64,000 nucleotides of DNA from CAZEAC01 sp964510065 (GTDB lineage: Bacteria > Bdellovibrionota_C > UBA2361 > CAIXSY01). The number at the start of each line of letters is the position of its first letter. Position 1 is the first letter of the stretch. The position numbers were made by a program, and so were the translations under genes. This document shows positions 16,347 to 25,105 of this stretch, piece by piece. The notes beneath the pieces are model-generated. The model searched no databases. It saw only the letters and a program-made list of their open reading frames with translations, and was not told the origin of the DNA. The DNA is taken from NCBI GenBank assembly GCA_964510065.1, contig CAZEAC010000014.1:10900-74899 (forward strand). Reading direction: 5' to 3'.

Positions 16347-16407
16347 GCCGTCATGGAGGTACTCTAGCTCAGCTGGGCCCGACTGCCGATCGAAATTATC
16401 CAAACCG
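16347..16407. repeat. 61-bp direct repeat, right copy
   Basis: Identical to 14731-14791. Here it carries no gene start; it joins the broken MITE on the left to unique DNA on the right. Confidence 0.9.
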
Positions 16408-16582
16408 CTTTATAAGGGGAATACGTACGTAACGTTGCGGCTCGCCTCATAGGCTTTGGTCGAGCCGGTCTCAATAGAGATGCTGAAAATGAAATGAAAA
16501 AAGCTGCCTGCTCAGTCATATTCAGGCATCCTATCAAGTGCTTCAGGCCACAGGCCAGCGCGCATTCGGCGCAAAAAGCGTA
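16408..16582. other. Intergenic, no gene seen
   Basis: The last part of a ~310-base gene-free stretch (16269-16582) between the ATPase stop and the stop of the ABC ATPase. It has no open frame with a ribosome site and no hairpin with a T-run. Confidence 0.4.
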
Positions 16583-17302
16583 TTAGGCAACGATGCGCTG
16601 TACAACTTCGGCGAGAGTCAAACCATTTGCCGGGTCATCAGAATAGATTGCGCCACGCTTCAGGACAATTATCCGATCTGAAACCGCAAATACATCATTT
16701 AGGCGATGGCTTACCAAGATAACTGTGCGACCACGCGCTTTTTCACGTAATATGAGTTCAATAACTTGCCCAACTTCACGCGCGGCAAGAGCAGCCGTCG
16801 GCTCATCGAGCAGTAATACTTTTGGATCAAAAAGAAGTGCGCGCGCTATCGCGATTGCTTGCTGCTGTCCACCCGAAAGCGTCCCGACCTCTACTCTGAT
16901 ATTAGGAATATTAATCTTGAGCGATGCCAATACCGATTCTGCGCCGCTACGCATTGCAGCCCTATCCAGGGTACCAATTTTTGTTTTTAGCTCACGCCCG
17001 GCGTAGAGATTAGTCGCCACATCATGACACCGTGAGAGCGCCAGGTCCTGGTACACCATTTCAATTCCAGCCTCGCGGTGGCGAAGGGGAGAGTACCCTT
17101 CAAGGCTTGTCGCGCCAAGGCGTACCTCACCTCGTGTCGGGCGATGCGCGCCGCCAAGAATCTTAAGAAAAGTAGACTTCCCCGCACCATTATCTCCCAC
17201 AATGGCGCTCACCGTGCCCGCATGAAAGGAGGTCGAGATATCGTGAATAACCTCGCAGGCGCCGAAGCTCTTGGTGATATGTTTCGCTGAGAGAGTCTCC
17301 AT
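16583..17302 (-). CDS. Ribose/galactose-type ABC transporter ATPase, single domain
   Basis: 239 residues with one nucleotide-binding domain: Walker A GDNGAGKST, Q-loop MVYQDLALSRCHDVATNLYAGRE, signature LSGGQQQAIAIARAL, Walker B LLLDEPTAAL and an H-loop ILVSHRLNDVF. The phrase LSRCHDVATNLYAGRE is typical of the CUT2 sugar family (RbsA, XylG, FrcA). Most RbsA proteins carry two such domains (~500 aa); this is a one-domain form like FrcA and would act as a homodimer. It is the last gene of a four-gene minus-strand operon, sharing one base with the permease gene. Confidence 0.88.
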   Translation of the reverse strand: METLSAKHITKSFGACEVIHDISTSFHAGTVSAIVGDNGAGKSTFLKILGGAHRPTRGEVRLGATSLEGYSPLRHREAGIEMVYQDLALSRCHDVATNLYAGRELKTKIGTLDRAAMRSGAESVLASLKINIPNIRVEVGTLSGGQQQAIAIARALLFDPKVLLLDEPTAALAAREVGQVIELILREKARGRTVILVSHRLNDVFAVSDRIIVLKRGAIYSDDPANGLTLAEVVQRIVA

Positions 17303-18255
17303 TAGCTTCTTCCAAACCGCTCAATCAGCGCCGCGCCAATCAGCACGAGCCCGACAAACAACACTTGGTAATAAGTACTCACCGCAAGAAGATTAAGTCC
17401 GTTTTGAAGCACACCAAGACAGAGCACACCAAGAAAGGTGCCAACAATACTTGCCTTTCCGCCAAAGAGTTTCGTTCCTCCAAGAATTACTGCAGTAATA
17501 GCGACGAGCTCGTAGTTTTGGCCCGCGGTCGGATCTCCCGCGTTTGTACGCGCCATAAAGACAAAGCCCGCGACACCTGAATAAAGTCCGCAAAGCGTGA
17601 AGATCTTAAGTCTAAGCGTATTTATTCTTAATCCGAGCGCCTCGGCAGCAAGCGCGTTATCACCGTAAATCAGAGAATGAATACCGAACGAGCTTTGATG
17701 AAGTACTACATGCGCAACAAGCCCTGATAAAAGAAAGATTACTACCGGCAATGAAACTCCCAAAAGTTTTCCCTGACCAAGCTCGGTGACCGAGGGATGA
17801 AGTCCGTAAATCGGAGTACCATCCGCGACAATGTATGCCACAGCTCGCGCGACACTCAACATTCCCAGAGTGACAATAAAGCTCGGCGCTCGTGTAACAT
17901 TCACCAACGCGCCGGTAATACAGCCGCACAACGCACCCACCACCACGCACACGAAAAACGAGTCCCACGCTTGCAAGTTGAAATCGCGAATACAATAAGC
18001 CGATACCGTTCCCGCCAATCCCATCACCGACGCTATAGAGAGATCGATACCGCCGCTTCCGATGACAAAGGTAGCCCCAAGCGCAAGCAGACCTGTCACT
18101 GCAGCCGCCGACAAAACATTATCCAGATTACTGAGTGACAAGAAATAGGGCGACAACAGCGAAAACACCAAACACAAGCCCGTCAAAAAGACAAAACAAC
18201 GAAAAAAGTTTTGATCAGCGACAACCTTTAACGCGTATTGAGCTTTAGCGAACAT
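17302..18255 (-). CDS. Ribose-type ABC transporter permease
   Basis: 317 residues with about eight hydrophobic segments, matching the CUT2/RbsC permease family: GLLALGATFVIGSGGIDLSIASVMGLAG near the N-terminus, GALVNVTRAPSFIVTLGMLSVARAVAYIVADGTPI, then GDNALAAEALGLRINTLRLKIF and AVILGGTKLFGGKASIVGTFLGVLCLGVLQNGLNLL. It forms the membrane channel with the ATPase encoded next. Its start overlaps the end of the second binding-protein gene by 11 bases, so translation is probably coupled. The substrate is unknown; the family mostly carries pentoses, hexoses or related polyols. Confidence 0.9.
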   Translation of the reverse strand: MFAKAQYALKVVADQNFFRCFVFLTGLCLVFSLLSPYFLSLSNLDNVLSAAAVTGLLALGATFVIGSGGIDLSIASVMGLAGTVSAYCIRDFNLQAWDSFFVCVVVGALCGCITGALVNVTRAPSFIVTLGMLSVARAVAYIVADGTPIYGLHPSVTELGQGKLLGVSLPVVIFLLSGLVAHVVLHQSSFGIHSLIYGDNALAAEALGLRINTLRLKIFTLCGLYSGVAGFVFMARTNAGDPTAGQNYELVAITAVILGGTKLFGGKASIVGTFLGVLCLGVLQNGLNLLAVSTYYQVLFVGLVLIGAALIERFGRS

Positions 18256-19243
18256 ACTGAAGTTCGGCAGAATCTTTCTTTTGCAACACTGCTTTCGTGA
18301 TCACTGGAGTGTCGGTCACCTCGCGTATGTTCACATGTTTCCCAGAAACCACCTCTTCACCAAGCTCGACTGCGCGCTTACCGATAAGATAGGGAAGCTG
18401 TGCGACCGTCGCGGACATTTCGCCGGCACGCACCGCCCTCTGCGCATCTTGCGTACCATCAACGCCGATGACCTTAATGTTAGAAAGCATTCCTCGCGAC
18501 TTAAGCGCTTCAATTGCTCCAAGCGCCATCATGTCGTTCGCTGCATAAACGAGTTTAATAGCTGGAAAACGCTGCACGAAATCCGCAGTCACGTTCATTG
18601 CCTTCAGTCGGTCCCACTCTCCCGAGAGCGAGCCTACAATCTTCGCGTTTGGAGCCGATTCTACAAGCGCCTTTTTGAAGCCGTCGACGCGTAATACTCC
18701 GGCGGGGCTGCCCACCGCACCTTCAAGAATAAAGACTTCAATAGCAGCATCATCGAAAAGCGTATGAACATACTCGCCCGCGCGCTTTCCCACGGCAAAA
18801 TTATCAGAGCCCACTGAAAATGTGAGTGGCAGATTATGCTTCGCCGCTTCTTCAAGAGGAATCGAACAATCTACATCCGCAATTATTATTCCTGCGCTAC
18901 TGGCCTTCTTCAGGCACTCAATTCCTACCGCGACATTTGCGGCGCTTACGCCTAGAAATTTCGGCTTGCGCGCAATCGCGGCAAGGCAGGTATTAAGCTG
19001 CTCCTCAGCCGCCGTCTCGCTCTGCAGCATATAGACCGTCGAAGATATCTTTTTCGCTCGCGCCGTCTCTTCAATACCAAGCGCAAGTGTATTCCAATAG
19101 GGATTCCCTTTTGCGCGCAATATAAAAACAAAGTCGTTTTCAGCGCATGCAGCGGCAACAACTACATTAAAGCACAGCAGCGCGAAAAGAATCGCCGGTT
19201 TGAGCTTCACGCTCCTAGCGCAAGAACTGAAGGTTCGGATCAT
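18245..19243 (-). CDS. Ribose-type periplasmic binding protein (paralogue 2)
   Basis: 332 residues of the RbsB-like Peripla_BP family: signal peptide (KLKPAILFALLCFNVVVAAACA), then FVFILRAKGNPYWNTLALGIEETARAK, two Rossmann-like lobes, VYAANDMMALGAIEAL and KVIGVDGTQDAQRAVRAGEMSATVAQLPYLIGKRAVELGEE. The start at 19243 overlaps the preceding gene by 29 bases and has AAAGGAAAG upstream; a GTG at 19210 would also give a sound signal peptide. It is clearly related to the next gene, with the same motifs almost in register, so the pair arose by duplication. The two may offer different sugars to one shared permease. Confidence 0.88.
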   Translation of the reverse strand: MIRTFSSCARSVKLKPAILFALLCFNVVVAAACAENDFVFILRAKGNPYWNTLALGIEETARAKKISSTVYMLQSETAAEEQLNTCLAAIARKPKFLGVSAANVAVGIECLKKASSAGIIIADVDCSIPLEEAAKHNLPLTFSVGSDNFAVGKRAGEYVHTLFDDAAIEVFILEGAVGSPAGVLRVDGFKKALVESAPNAKIVGSLSGEWDRLKAMNVTADFVQRFPAIKLVYAANDMMALGAIEALKSRGMLSNIKVIGVDGTQDAQRAVRAGEMSATVAQLPYLIGKRAVELGEEVVSGKHVNIREVTDTPVITKAVLQKKDSAELQYVR

Positions 19244-20180
19244 CTTTCCTTTCTAAGACTTCCTTTGTCAGGACAGGAATCGGAGTAAATTCATTATAGT
19301 TTTTCACTTCACCCTTCGAGGCAGCAATAGCCAATTCCACCGCGCGCTTGCCCATAAAATAAGGAAGCTGCGCCACATCAGCAAGCATTCGGTTCTGCAT
19401 AATCGCCTTCCGCGCATCAGCGATTCCATCGACACTGAGTAATTTTACTCTGTCGGCTTTGGCACTCACTCGAAGCCCCTCGGCCGCTCCCAAGCTCATT
19501 GCGTCGCTGACTGAAAAAATATAGTCGATAGTCGACTCGCGTTGCAGGAAATCAACCGTGATATTCATCGCCTTCAGTCGATCCCAATCCGTGGTTGGTG
19601 TGCCAACAATTTTCGCTTCAGGGATCGCGCGTTGAATCTCCTCTAAGAATCCTTGGGCTCGCTTCTCGCTCACAATACTTCCCGGAAGCCCTTTCAAGAT
19701 CAGAATCGAAGGGCTTTTTATTGTATTTACCCTGGCCACATACTCTGCCGCGCTTTTTCCAATGAGAGCATTGTCCGAACCAACCGAAAACGCCAGCGGA
19801 ACCTTTGCCAATGCGGCGTCTTCAAGAGTAACGTTTCCATCGATGTCCGCCGATAACACACCTTCTTGGGCAGCCTTTTTAAAGCACTCTATCCCGACAT
19901 TCTTTGTCGCGGCACCGAGCACCAAAACTTTTGGCTTCCTGGAGAGTGATGCCGTGCAGATATTGAGCTGCGCCTCGGGAGTTTGATCGTCATCAGTATT
20001 GAGAATAATGCTCTTTATTCCGCGAGCTTTTGAAGTCTCTTCGATACCTTCGCGTACAGTTTTCCAAAAGACATTACCACGACCCTTTAAGATGAATAAA
20101 AACTCACCGTCCTCACTCTTGGCGCTTGCGCCGAAAGCCCAAAGCAGAGGGATCACAGCAATGAATAGCAACTTTTTCAT
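19215..20180 (-). CDS. Ribose-type periplasmic binding protein (paralogue 1)
   Basis: 321 residues with signal peptide MKKLLFIAVIPLLWAFGASA, then EFLFILKGRGNVFWKTVREGIEETSKARG, a hinge region, FSVSDAMSLGAAEGL and LLSVDGIADARKAIMQNRMLADVAQLPYFMGKRAVELA. This is the RbsB/Peripla_BP family that binds sugars and delivers them to CUT2 permeases. First gene of the operon 20180 to 16583 (binding protein, binding protein, permease, ATPase). Divergent from the ccm operon. Confidence 0.9.
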   Translation of the reverse strand: MKKLLFIAVIPLLWAFGASAKSEDGEFLFILKGRGNVFWKTVREGIEETSKARGIKSIILNTDDDQTPEAQLNICTASLSRKPKVLVLGAATKNVGIECFKKAAQEGVLSADIDGNVTLEDAALAKVPLAFSVGSDNALIGKSAAEYVARVNTIKSPSILILKGLPGSIVSEKRAQGFLEEIQRAIPEAKIVGTPTTDWDRLKAMNITVDFLQRESTIDYIFSVSDAMSLGAAEGLRVSAKADRVKLLSVDGIADARKAIMQNRMLADVAQLPYFMGKRAVELAIAASKGEVKNYNEFTPIPVLTKEVLERKDDPNLQFLR

Positions 20181-20291
20181 ACCCAGGCTTCAATATACTT
20201 GACTCAATGAGGGACGACCATATCAGCAGTAGTTAAGCCTACTGTTGCGCGATTGTCAGGTACAACTCATCAGTCTTCGTTTTCTGACCCT

Positions 20292-20321
20292 TTGAAGCTT
20301 TTATACTTCTTAGAGTATACT
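20292..20321 (+). promoter_or_regulatory. Candidate sigma-70 promoter of the ccm operon
   Basis: TTGAAG (20292-20297) and TATACT (20316-20321) with an 18-base spacer. The -10 box ends 6 bases before ATG 20328, so transcription would begin at or next to the start codon. No Shine-Dalgarno sequence is present, which would fit a leaderless mRNA. Confidence 0.45.
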
Positions 20322-20327
20322 AAGTGC

Positions 20328-20795
20328 ATGAATATAAAGAGCGGAAGCATTATCATCGGCGTGGCAATTGTCGCTATTTTGCTTATTTTTCAGGCAACTA
20401 GGCAGAGCGCCGTAACTGTACACCTTCCTTCAGAGCTTGCCTCGTCCGGCACCGCATTCAAGCGTATCCGCGTCGCCGGCAAAGTTTCCGCCGGATCTAT
20501 TGATTACGCCGTTCAACCCAAGATCGTGCTTAAGTTTGCCGTCGGAAACCCAGGCCAAACTCCGCACCATGAGGAAATGGTAAACAACTCGGAGCTTTCC
20601 TCGAACGCAACTATCCCGGTAATATACCAGGGTCTCAAACCGGACATGTTCGCCGCCGGCCGCGATGTTATTCTTGATGGCGATTTCGAGGGCGGTGTTT
20701 TTCAGGCGACGAGGCTTTTGACACAGTGTCCCTCTAAGTATCAGGCTGCGAAGCCAGGCACAGAGGAGAAGAGATCAATGGAGCAAGCAAAGTGA
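20328..20795 (+). CDS. ccmE: Haem chaperone CcmE, CxxxY type
   Basis: 155 residues; the open frame extends 25 codons upstream but homology starts at ATG 20328. One N-terminal membrane anchor (SIIIGVAIVAILLIFQA) is followed by an OB-fold periplasmic domain (FKRIRVAGKVSAGSIDYAVQ, VIYQGLKPDMFAAGRDVILDGDF). CcmE holds haem covalently and passes it to the CcmF/H ligase. Classic CcmE uses His in HxxxY; here the site reads CPSKY (Cys134, Tyr138), the CxxxY variant known from some deltaproteobacteria and archaea. First gene of the operon; it overlaps ccmF by 4 bases. Confidence 0.92.
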   Translation: MNIKSGSIIIGVAIVAILLIFQATRQSAVTVHLPSELASSGTAFKRIRVAGKVSAGSIDYAVQPKIVLKFAVGNPGQTPHHEEMVNNSELSSNATIPVIYQGLKPDMFAAGRDVILDGDFEGGVFQATRLLTQCPSKYQAAKPGTEEKRSMEQAK

Positions 20796-22792
20796 ACGAG
20801 TTTGGAAATTTTGCGTTGGTAACCGCCTGGATTTTAGCGCTCTTCGGAATGATCGGCGGCGCGCGTGCCGCTAGTACGCGAAATCGGAGTTGGTTTCTTT
20901 CGGCGCGAAACGCGACCTTCTTCAGCTCAATCGCCAGCGCACTCGCGATTGGAACTCTGGCGGTATTGTTTCTCTCACATGACTACCGAAATGCCTATGT
21001 ATGGCAGTTCTCCAACCGCAGCATGGAGTGGTACTACAAGGTCTCCGCGATCTGGGGTGGCATGGATGGTTCGATGCTGCTCTGGGCATTTATGCTTTCG
21101 ATTAGCTGCGCAGTTGTGGCACTCCGACTTGAGTCACAAAATTTGAGGAGTGCGCCATGGGTCCTCGCGGTAATGAACTCCTCTCTACTTTTCTTCTTGG
21201 GAGTTGTGACTTTCCTAACTAATCCATTCCGATATCTCCAGTCACCGCTTATTCCCGCGGATGGGAACGGATTGAACCCACTGCTGCAAAATCCCTACAT
21301 GGCGATCCATCCGCCAACGCTGTACGCCGGGTTTACCACTTTCTCGATCCCATTTGCTTTCTGCATGGCCGCACTATTTGCGAAGGAGCTCTCAAATGAA
21401 TGGATCAGACTCACACGCCGTTGGACGCTAATTGCCTGGGCTTTTTTAACGGCGGGAATCGTGCTTGGCGGACATTGGGCATATATCGAGCTTGGATGGG
21501 GCGGATTTTGGGCCTGGGATCCAGTCGAAAACGCCTCATTTTTGCCTTGGCTTACCGGTACTGCGTTTTTGCATTCGGTAATGGTGCAGGAACGCAAGAA
21601 CATGCTGCGCTTCTGGAATGTCTGGCTGATTGTTTCAACCTACGCGCTTACGGTCTTCGGAACTTTCCTTACCCGCTCCGGGGTCGTGCAAAGTGTACAT
21701 GCTTTTGCGGAAACCGATATCGGTTGGATATTTTTAGTGTACCTTGGAATTATATTCGCCCTTACCTGCTTCTTTACCTGGCTGCGGCGCGCTGAACTTA
21801 GGTCCGAGCGCCAGATTTCGAGCCTGCTCTCACGTGAGGCGTTTTTTCTTCTCAATAATTTGGTGCTCTTAAGCATCTGCTTTGCCACGCTTTGGGGGGT
21901 ACTCTTTCCGGTCCTTTCCGAAGCAGTCACTGGACAAAAGCAGACAGTCGGGATTCCGTTTTTTAATGCGGTGAATGTTCCTCTCTTCTTACTTTTACTT
22001 TTTCTTATGGGCATAGGACCGCTCATTGCCTGGAAGAGGGCCAGCGCGAGAAGTCTGCGAGATACCTTTTTAGCTCCGTTTCTCATTGGATGCGTGGCAT
22101 CGGCCATTCTTGTCTGGGCGGGGATCGTAGGTTTCTATCCGGTGACAAGCTACGGGCTCTGCGTTTTTGTGCTTCTGACTATTCTTGGCGAGCTTCATCG
22201 TGGACTTCGAGTACAGCGAGCTTCACTTCCGCAAGCCAGCACCATCGAAAGTGTTGAACGACTGGTACGAAGGCACCGCTCTCGCTACGGCGGATATCTG
22301 GTGCACCTAGGCGTTCTTGTCGCGGCAATCTCGATAACTGCGTCTATGGCGCATAAAACAGAGCACGAATTTAGCCTCGCGCAGGGGGAGAAGCTCGATA
22401 TCGGGCGCTTTTCGCTTACGCTCAAGGACTTTCATGAAGTGCAAAACGACAACTACGTCGCCCTTATCGCCAATGTTGAGGCGGCACTTCGAAGCGATGG
22501 CTCGCCCGTCGCGCTACTGTCGCCCGAACTTCGCCGCTACAAGGCAAAAGATGAAAGCACTTCCGAAGTCGCGCTTCGAATTGGTATGCGCGAGGATCTT
22601 TATTTGGTCCTGGCAGGGCTTGACGAAAAGGGAGAGCGCGCAGCACTTAAAGTATTTATCAATCCGCTTCAGATCTGGCTCTGGGTGGGTGCGGTAATAA
22701 TGGTTGTGGGAGCAATTATCGTGATGCTGCCGAGATTTCAAGCGGAGACAATCTCCGAAAAGTCTCGTGCCGAGGGAACTGTGAGGGCGTAA
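20792..22792 (+). CDS. ccmF: Cytochrome c haem lyase subunit CcmF
   Basis: 666 residues with roughly 14 hydrophobic segments. It contains the tryptophan-rich WWD haem-handling motif WGGFWAWDPVENASFLPWL near residues 228-247 and the surrounding conserved blocks (AIHPPTLYAGF; FGTFLTRSGVVQSVHAFA; LVHLGVLVAAISITAS). CcmF reduces and attaches haem to apocytochrome c CXXCH motifs at the outer face of the inner membrane, normally together with CcmH. Length is normal for the family. The ATG overlaps the ccmE stop. Confidence 0.95.
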   Translation: MNEFGNFALVTAWILALFGMIGGARAASTRNRSWFLSARNATFFSSIASALAIGTLAVLFLSHDYRNAYVWQFSNRSMEWYYKVSAIWGGMDGSMLLWAFMLSISCAVVALRLESQNLRSAPWVLAVMNSSLLFFLGVVTFLTNPFRYLQSPLIPADGNGLNPLLQNPYMAIHPPTLYAGFTTFSIPFAFCMAALFAKELSNEWIRLTRRWTLIAWAFLTAGIVLGGHWAYIELGWGGFWAWDPVENASFLPWLTGTAFLHSVMVQERKNMLRFWNVWLIVSTYALTVFGTFLTRSGVVQSVHAFAETDIGWIFLVYLGIIFALTCFFTWLRRAELRSERQISSLLSREAFFLLNNLVLLSICFATLWGVLFPVLSEAVTGQKQTVGIPFFNAVNVPLFLLLLFLMGIGPLIAWKRASARSLRDTFLAPFLIGCVASAILVWAGIVGFYPVTSYGLCVFVLLTILGELHRGLRVQRASLPQASTIESVERLVRRHRSRYGGYLVHLGVLVAAISITASMAHKTEHEFSLAQGEKLDIGRFSLTLKDFHEVQNDNYVALIANVEAALRSDGSPVALLSPELRRYKAKDESTSEVALRIGMREDLYLVLAGLDEKGERAALKVFINPLQIWLWVGAVIMVVGAIIVMLPRFQAETISEKSRAEGTVRA

Positions 22793-22800
22793 CCGTAGCT

Positions 22801-23079
22801 ATGCTGACTGAGATTTTGACTATAGGGTTCGCGCTGATTGTTGCCTGGGCTATTATTAGTCCGCTTCTGCGGAAAGAAGTGGGGGCTATGGCAGCGCCGT
22901 CGCCGTATCTGACTTTAAAGGATCAAAGCGAACGTTGCGCGCAGGTACTTCGAGATCTTGAGCTTGATTATTCGACGCATAAGATTTCTGCTGACGACTA
23001 TCAAAAAACGAAAGCCTCCCTTGAGGTCGAGCTCGCTGCAATACTTGAACAGTCGGACGACGCGGAGAAGCGTTCATGA
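22801..23079 (+). CDS. Short CcmI-like membrane protein
   Basis: 92 residues: one membrane helix (ILTIGFALIVAWAIISPLL) and a charged, probably coiled-coil tail with LRDLELDYSTHKISADDYQKTKASLEVELAAIL. The phrase L-x-D-L-E-x-D-x-x-x-x-K-I-x-x-x-D-Y is characteristic of the cytoplasmic leucine-zipper-like loop of CcmI/CycH. It lacks the second helix and the TPR domain that bind apocytochrome in longer CcmI, so it is a minimal form. It lies between ccmF and ccmA and overlaps ccmA by 4 bases. Confidence 0.7.
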   Translation: MLTEILTIGFALIVAWAIISPLLRKEVGAMAAPSPYLTLKDQSERCAQVLRDLELDYSTHKISADDYQKTKASLEVELAAILEQSDDAEKRS

Positions 23080-23765
23080 GCGATACGTCCGCGCTCCTCT
23101 CAGTTGCTTCGCTTGAAAAAAACTTTGGTAAAGAATTGGTCCTTCGCAAACTTTCTTTCGAGCTACAGCGCGGAGAAACAATCTTGCTTCTCGGTGCTAA
23201 CGGTTCCGGGAAGAGCACGCTTCTTCGAATCTGTGCCGGTCTTTCTCGCGCTTCGGGTGGCGACGCTCGAATTAAAGGCCATGCGCCAATGCAAGCCGCC
23301 AAAGCATTAGGCTATGTGAGCCACCAACCCCTACTGTATGCCGACCTTACGGTCCGGGAAAACATCAAGCTACATGCTGATCTGTTTGAAACTCACAAGG
23401 AAACTACTGACAGACTTCTCTCCGAATGGGGCCTTGCACACCTCGCCCAGAAAAGACTCTGTGAAATTTCAAAAGGTAATCTCGCGCGTGCCGCTCTGGC
23501 GCGTGCGTTCGTAAGCCATCCCGAATTACTTCTCTTTGATGAGCCCAGCGCTGCGCTCGACGAAGATGGCGCATTAATTCTCCGCAATAAGATTAAGGAG
23601 CAGGTGACGAGGGGCGGCTCTCTTATCGTTACTCACGATCTGGAACGGATAAGCTCAGTTGCCACTCGAGTGCTCGTTCTCAAAGAAGGAGTAATCTCTT
23701 CGGATGCCTCGGGCAATGAAGCCATTCAGCGTACGATCGCCGAATATAGGAAGATTAATAGGTAA
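23076..23765 (+). CDS. ccmA: Haem ABC exporter ATPase CcmA
   Basis: 229 residues, one nucleotide-binding domain: Walker A GANGSGKST, Q-loop YVSHQPLLYADLTVRENIKLHADL, a signature-type segment EISKGNLARAALARAF (LSGGQ replaced by ISKGN, as is common in CcmA), Walker B LLLFDEPSAALD and His in LIVTHDLE. With CcmB, C and D it uses ATP to release holo-CcmE. The GTP/ATP-site residues look intact. Co-translated with neighbours on both sides. Confidence 0.92.
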   Translation: MSDTSALLSVASLEKNFGKELVLRKLSFELQRGETILLLGANGSGKSTLLRICAGLSRASGGDARIKGHAPMQAAKALGYVSHQPLLYADLTVRENIKLHADLFETHKETTDRLLSEWGLAHLAQKRLCEISKGNLARAALARAFVSHPELLLFDEPSAALDEDGALILRNKIKEQVTRGGSLIVTHDLERISSVATRVLVLKEGVISSDASGNEAIQRTIAEYRKINR

Positions 23766-23769
23766 GGCA

Positions 23770-24447
23770 ATGAGGCGACTTATTATACTCTTAAAGAAAG
23801 ACGTCATGCTCGAGCTTCGCACCGGTGAGAGCATCACCTTGATGATTTTCCTCTCGTTACTCATTGCGACAGCGATAGGATTCGGAGTACAGAGTGCTTT
23901 TGTCCCGCAAGGAATTGCGTTGCGACTTTTTCCCACGATGATATGGCTGCTCTTTATATTGAGCGGATCTTTGGCGATGGCTCGAAGTTTTGAGCAAGAG
24001 AGTCGATTCGAGGCGTTTGAGGGTCTACTTGTCTCGGGAATTCCCTCCGTGCTGTTATATCTTTCGAGAACGCTTGTTACCGCGATAATTGTATTCGTTG
24101 GTCACCAAGTGGGAACTTTGGCCCTATCGCTTCTCCTTGATGTAAGCATAGTAGAATATCTCCCCGAGCTTCTTGCACTTAGCGCACTTGCCTCTTTCGG
24201 ATATTCCGCCCTTGGATCTCTTTTCGGCATGGTAAGCGTACGTTCAAAACTTCGCCAGCTTCTCTTGCCACTCATAATTTTGCCTCTTATTCTTCCCGTA
24301 TACTTGAGTTCGTTAGAGCTTACCACGATGCTTTTTGACCGATCAGTGCTCGAGCTGGGATCTTCTTGGTTTACTTTGCTCGTGATTGTGGATGTATTAT
24401 ACCTGGTCCTCGGCATTAATCTTTTTGACTATGTCGTAAGGGAGTGA
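23770..24447 (+). CDS. ccmB: Haem ABC exporter permease CcmB
   Basis: 225 residues from ATG 23770, which has GGTAAGG just upstream; the frame opens earlier inside ccmA but the homology begins at MRRLIILLKKDVMLELRTGESI. Six hydrophobic segments; conserved LRTGESITLMIFLSLLIATAIGFG and LAMARSFEQESRFEAFEGLL near the N-terminal half, as in CcmB. Forms the membrane part of the CcmABCD complex. Confidence 0.92.
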   Translation: MRRLIILLKKDVMLELRTGESITLMIFLSLLIATAIGFGVQSAFVPQGIALRLFPTMIWLLFILSGSLAMARSFEQESRFEAFEGLLVSGIPSVLLYLSRTLVTAIIVFVGHQVGTLALSLLLDVSIVEYLPELLALSALASFGYSALGSLFGMVSVRSKLRQLLLPLIILPLILPVYLSSLELTTMLFDRSVLELGSSWFTLLVIVDVLYLVLGINLFDYVVRE

Positions 24448-24454
24448 GTTTCGT

Positions 24455-25102
24455 GTGCTAAAAAACTTGCAGAATATTTTTACAGCGATTGCGGCAGCTC
24501 TTATTGCCTTCGATCTCTACCTTATCTTTATGCTTGTCCCAAACGAAGCCGTTATGGGTGCGGTGCAGCGCATATTTTATTTCCATGTCGGCTGCGCAAT
24601 CGCAAGCTATGCTGCGATCGCGACGATGCTTTTTGGAAGCGTGAGCTATCTTGCGACGCGAAAACCCTGGCCTGACGCGTTGGCGGTTGCAGCGGCGGAA
24701 GTAAGTCTGCTTTTTTGTTCAATTACACTCATTTCGGGAATGATCTGGGGACAGGCCGCTTGGGGCACCTGGTTTCGCTGGGAGCCGCGACTTGTCACTT
24801 TTCTGCTTCTTTGGTTTATCCTTGTTGGCTACAATCTTCTTCGCGCGTTCGGTGAGCGCGGTCGGGTGGCTTCGCATGCAGCAGTTCTTGGAATCGTCAG
24901 TGCGGTAATGGTACCTGTGGTAATTTTTTCGATTCAGCTTTTGCCAAGCGTGGCGCAGCTTCATCCGGTTGTGGTCTCTAAGGGGGGATTAAAAGACCCA
25001 CTCTACAAGGTAGCTTTTCATCTTTCTTGGGTATCGCTAAGTATATTCGCGGGTGCACTGATTATAATTCGTAAACGGATAGAGCTTTTACGGGGAGAGT
25101 GA
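24455..25102 (+). CDS. ccmC: Haem handling protein CcmC
   Basis: 215 residues, about six membrane helices, starting at GTG 24455. The WWD-type segment is ISGMIWGQAAWGTWFRWEPRL with flanking His residues (FYFHVGCAIASYA; LHPVVVSKGG). CcmC presents haem to CcmE in the periplasm. Both the haem-ligand histidines and the tryptophan motif are present, so it should be functional. Lies 7 bases after ccmB. Confidence 0.93.
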   Translation: MLKNLQNIFTAIAAALIAFDLYLIFMLVPNEAVMGAVQRIFYFHVGCAIASYAAIATMLFGSVSYLATRKPWPDALAVAAAEVSLLFCSITLISGMIWGQAAWGTWFRWEPRLVTFLLLWFILVGYNLLRAFGERGRVASHAAVLGIVSAVMVPVVIFSIQLLPSVAQLHPVVVSKGGLKDPLYKVAFHLSWVSLSIFAGALIIIRKRIELLRGE

Positions 25103-25105
25103 TGT

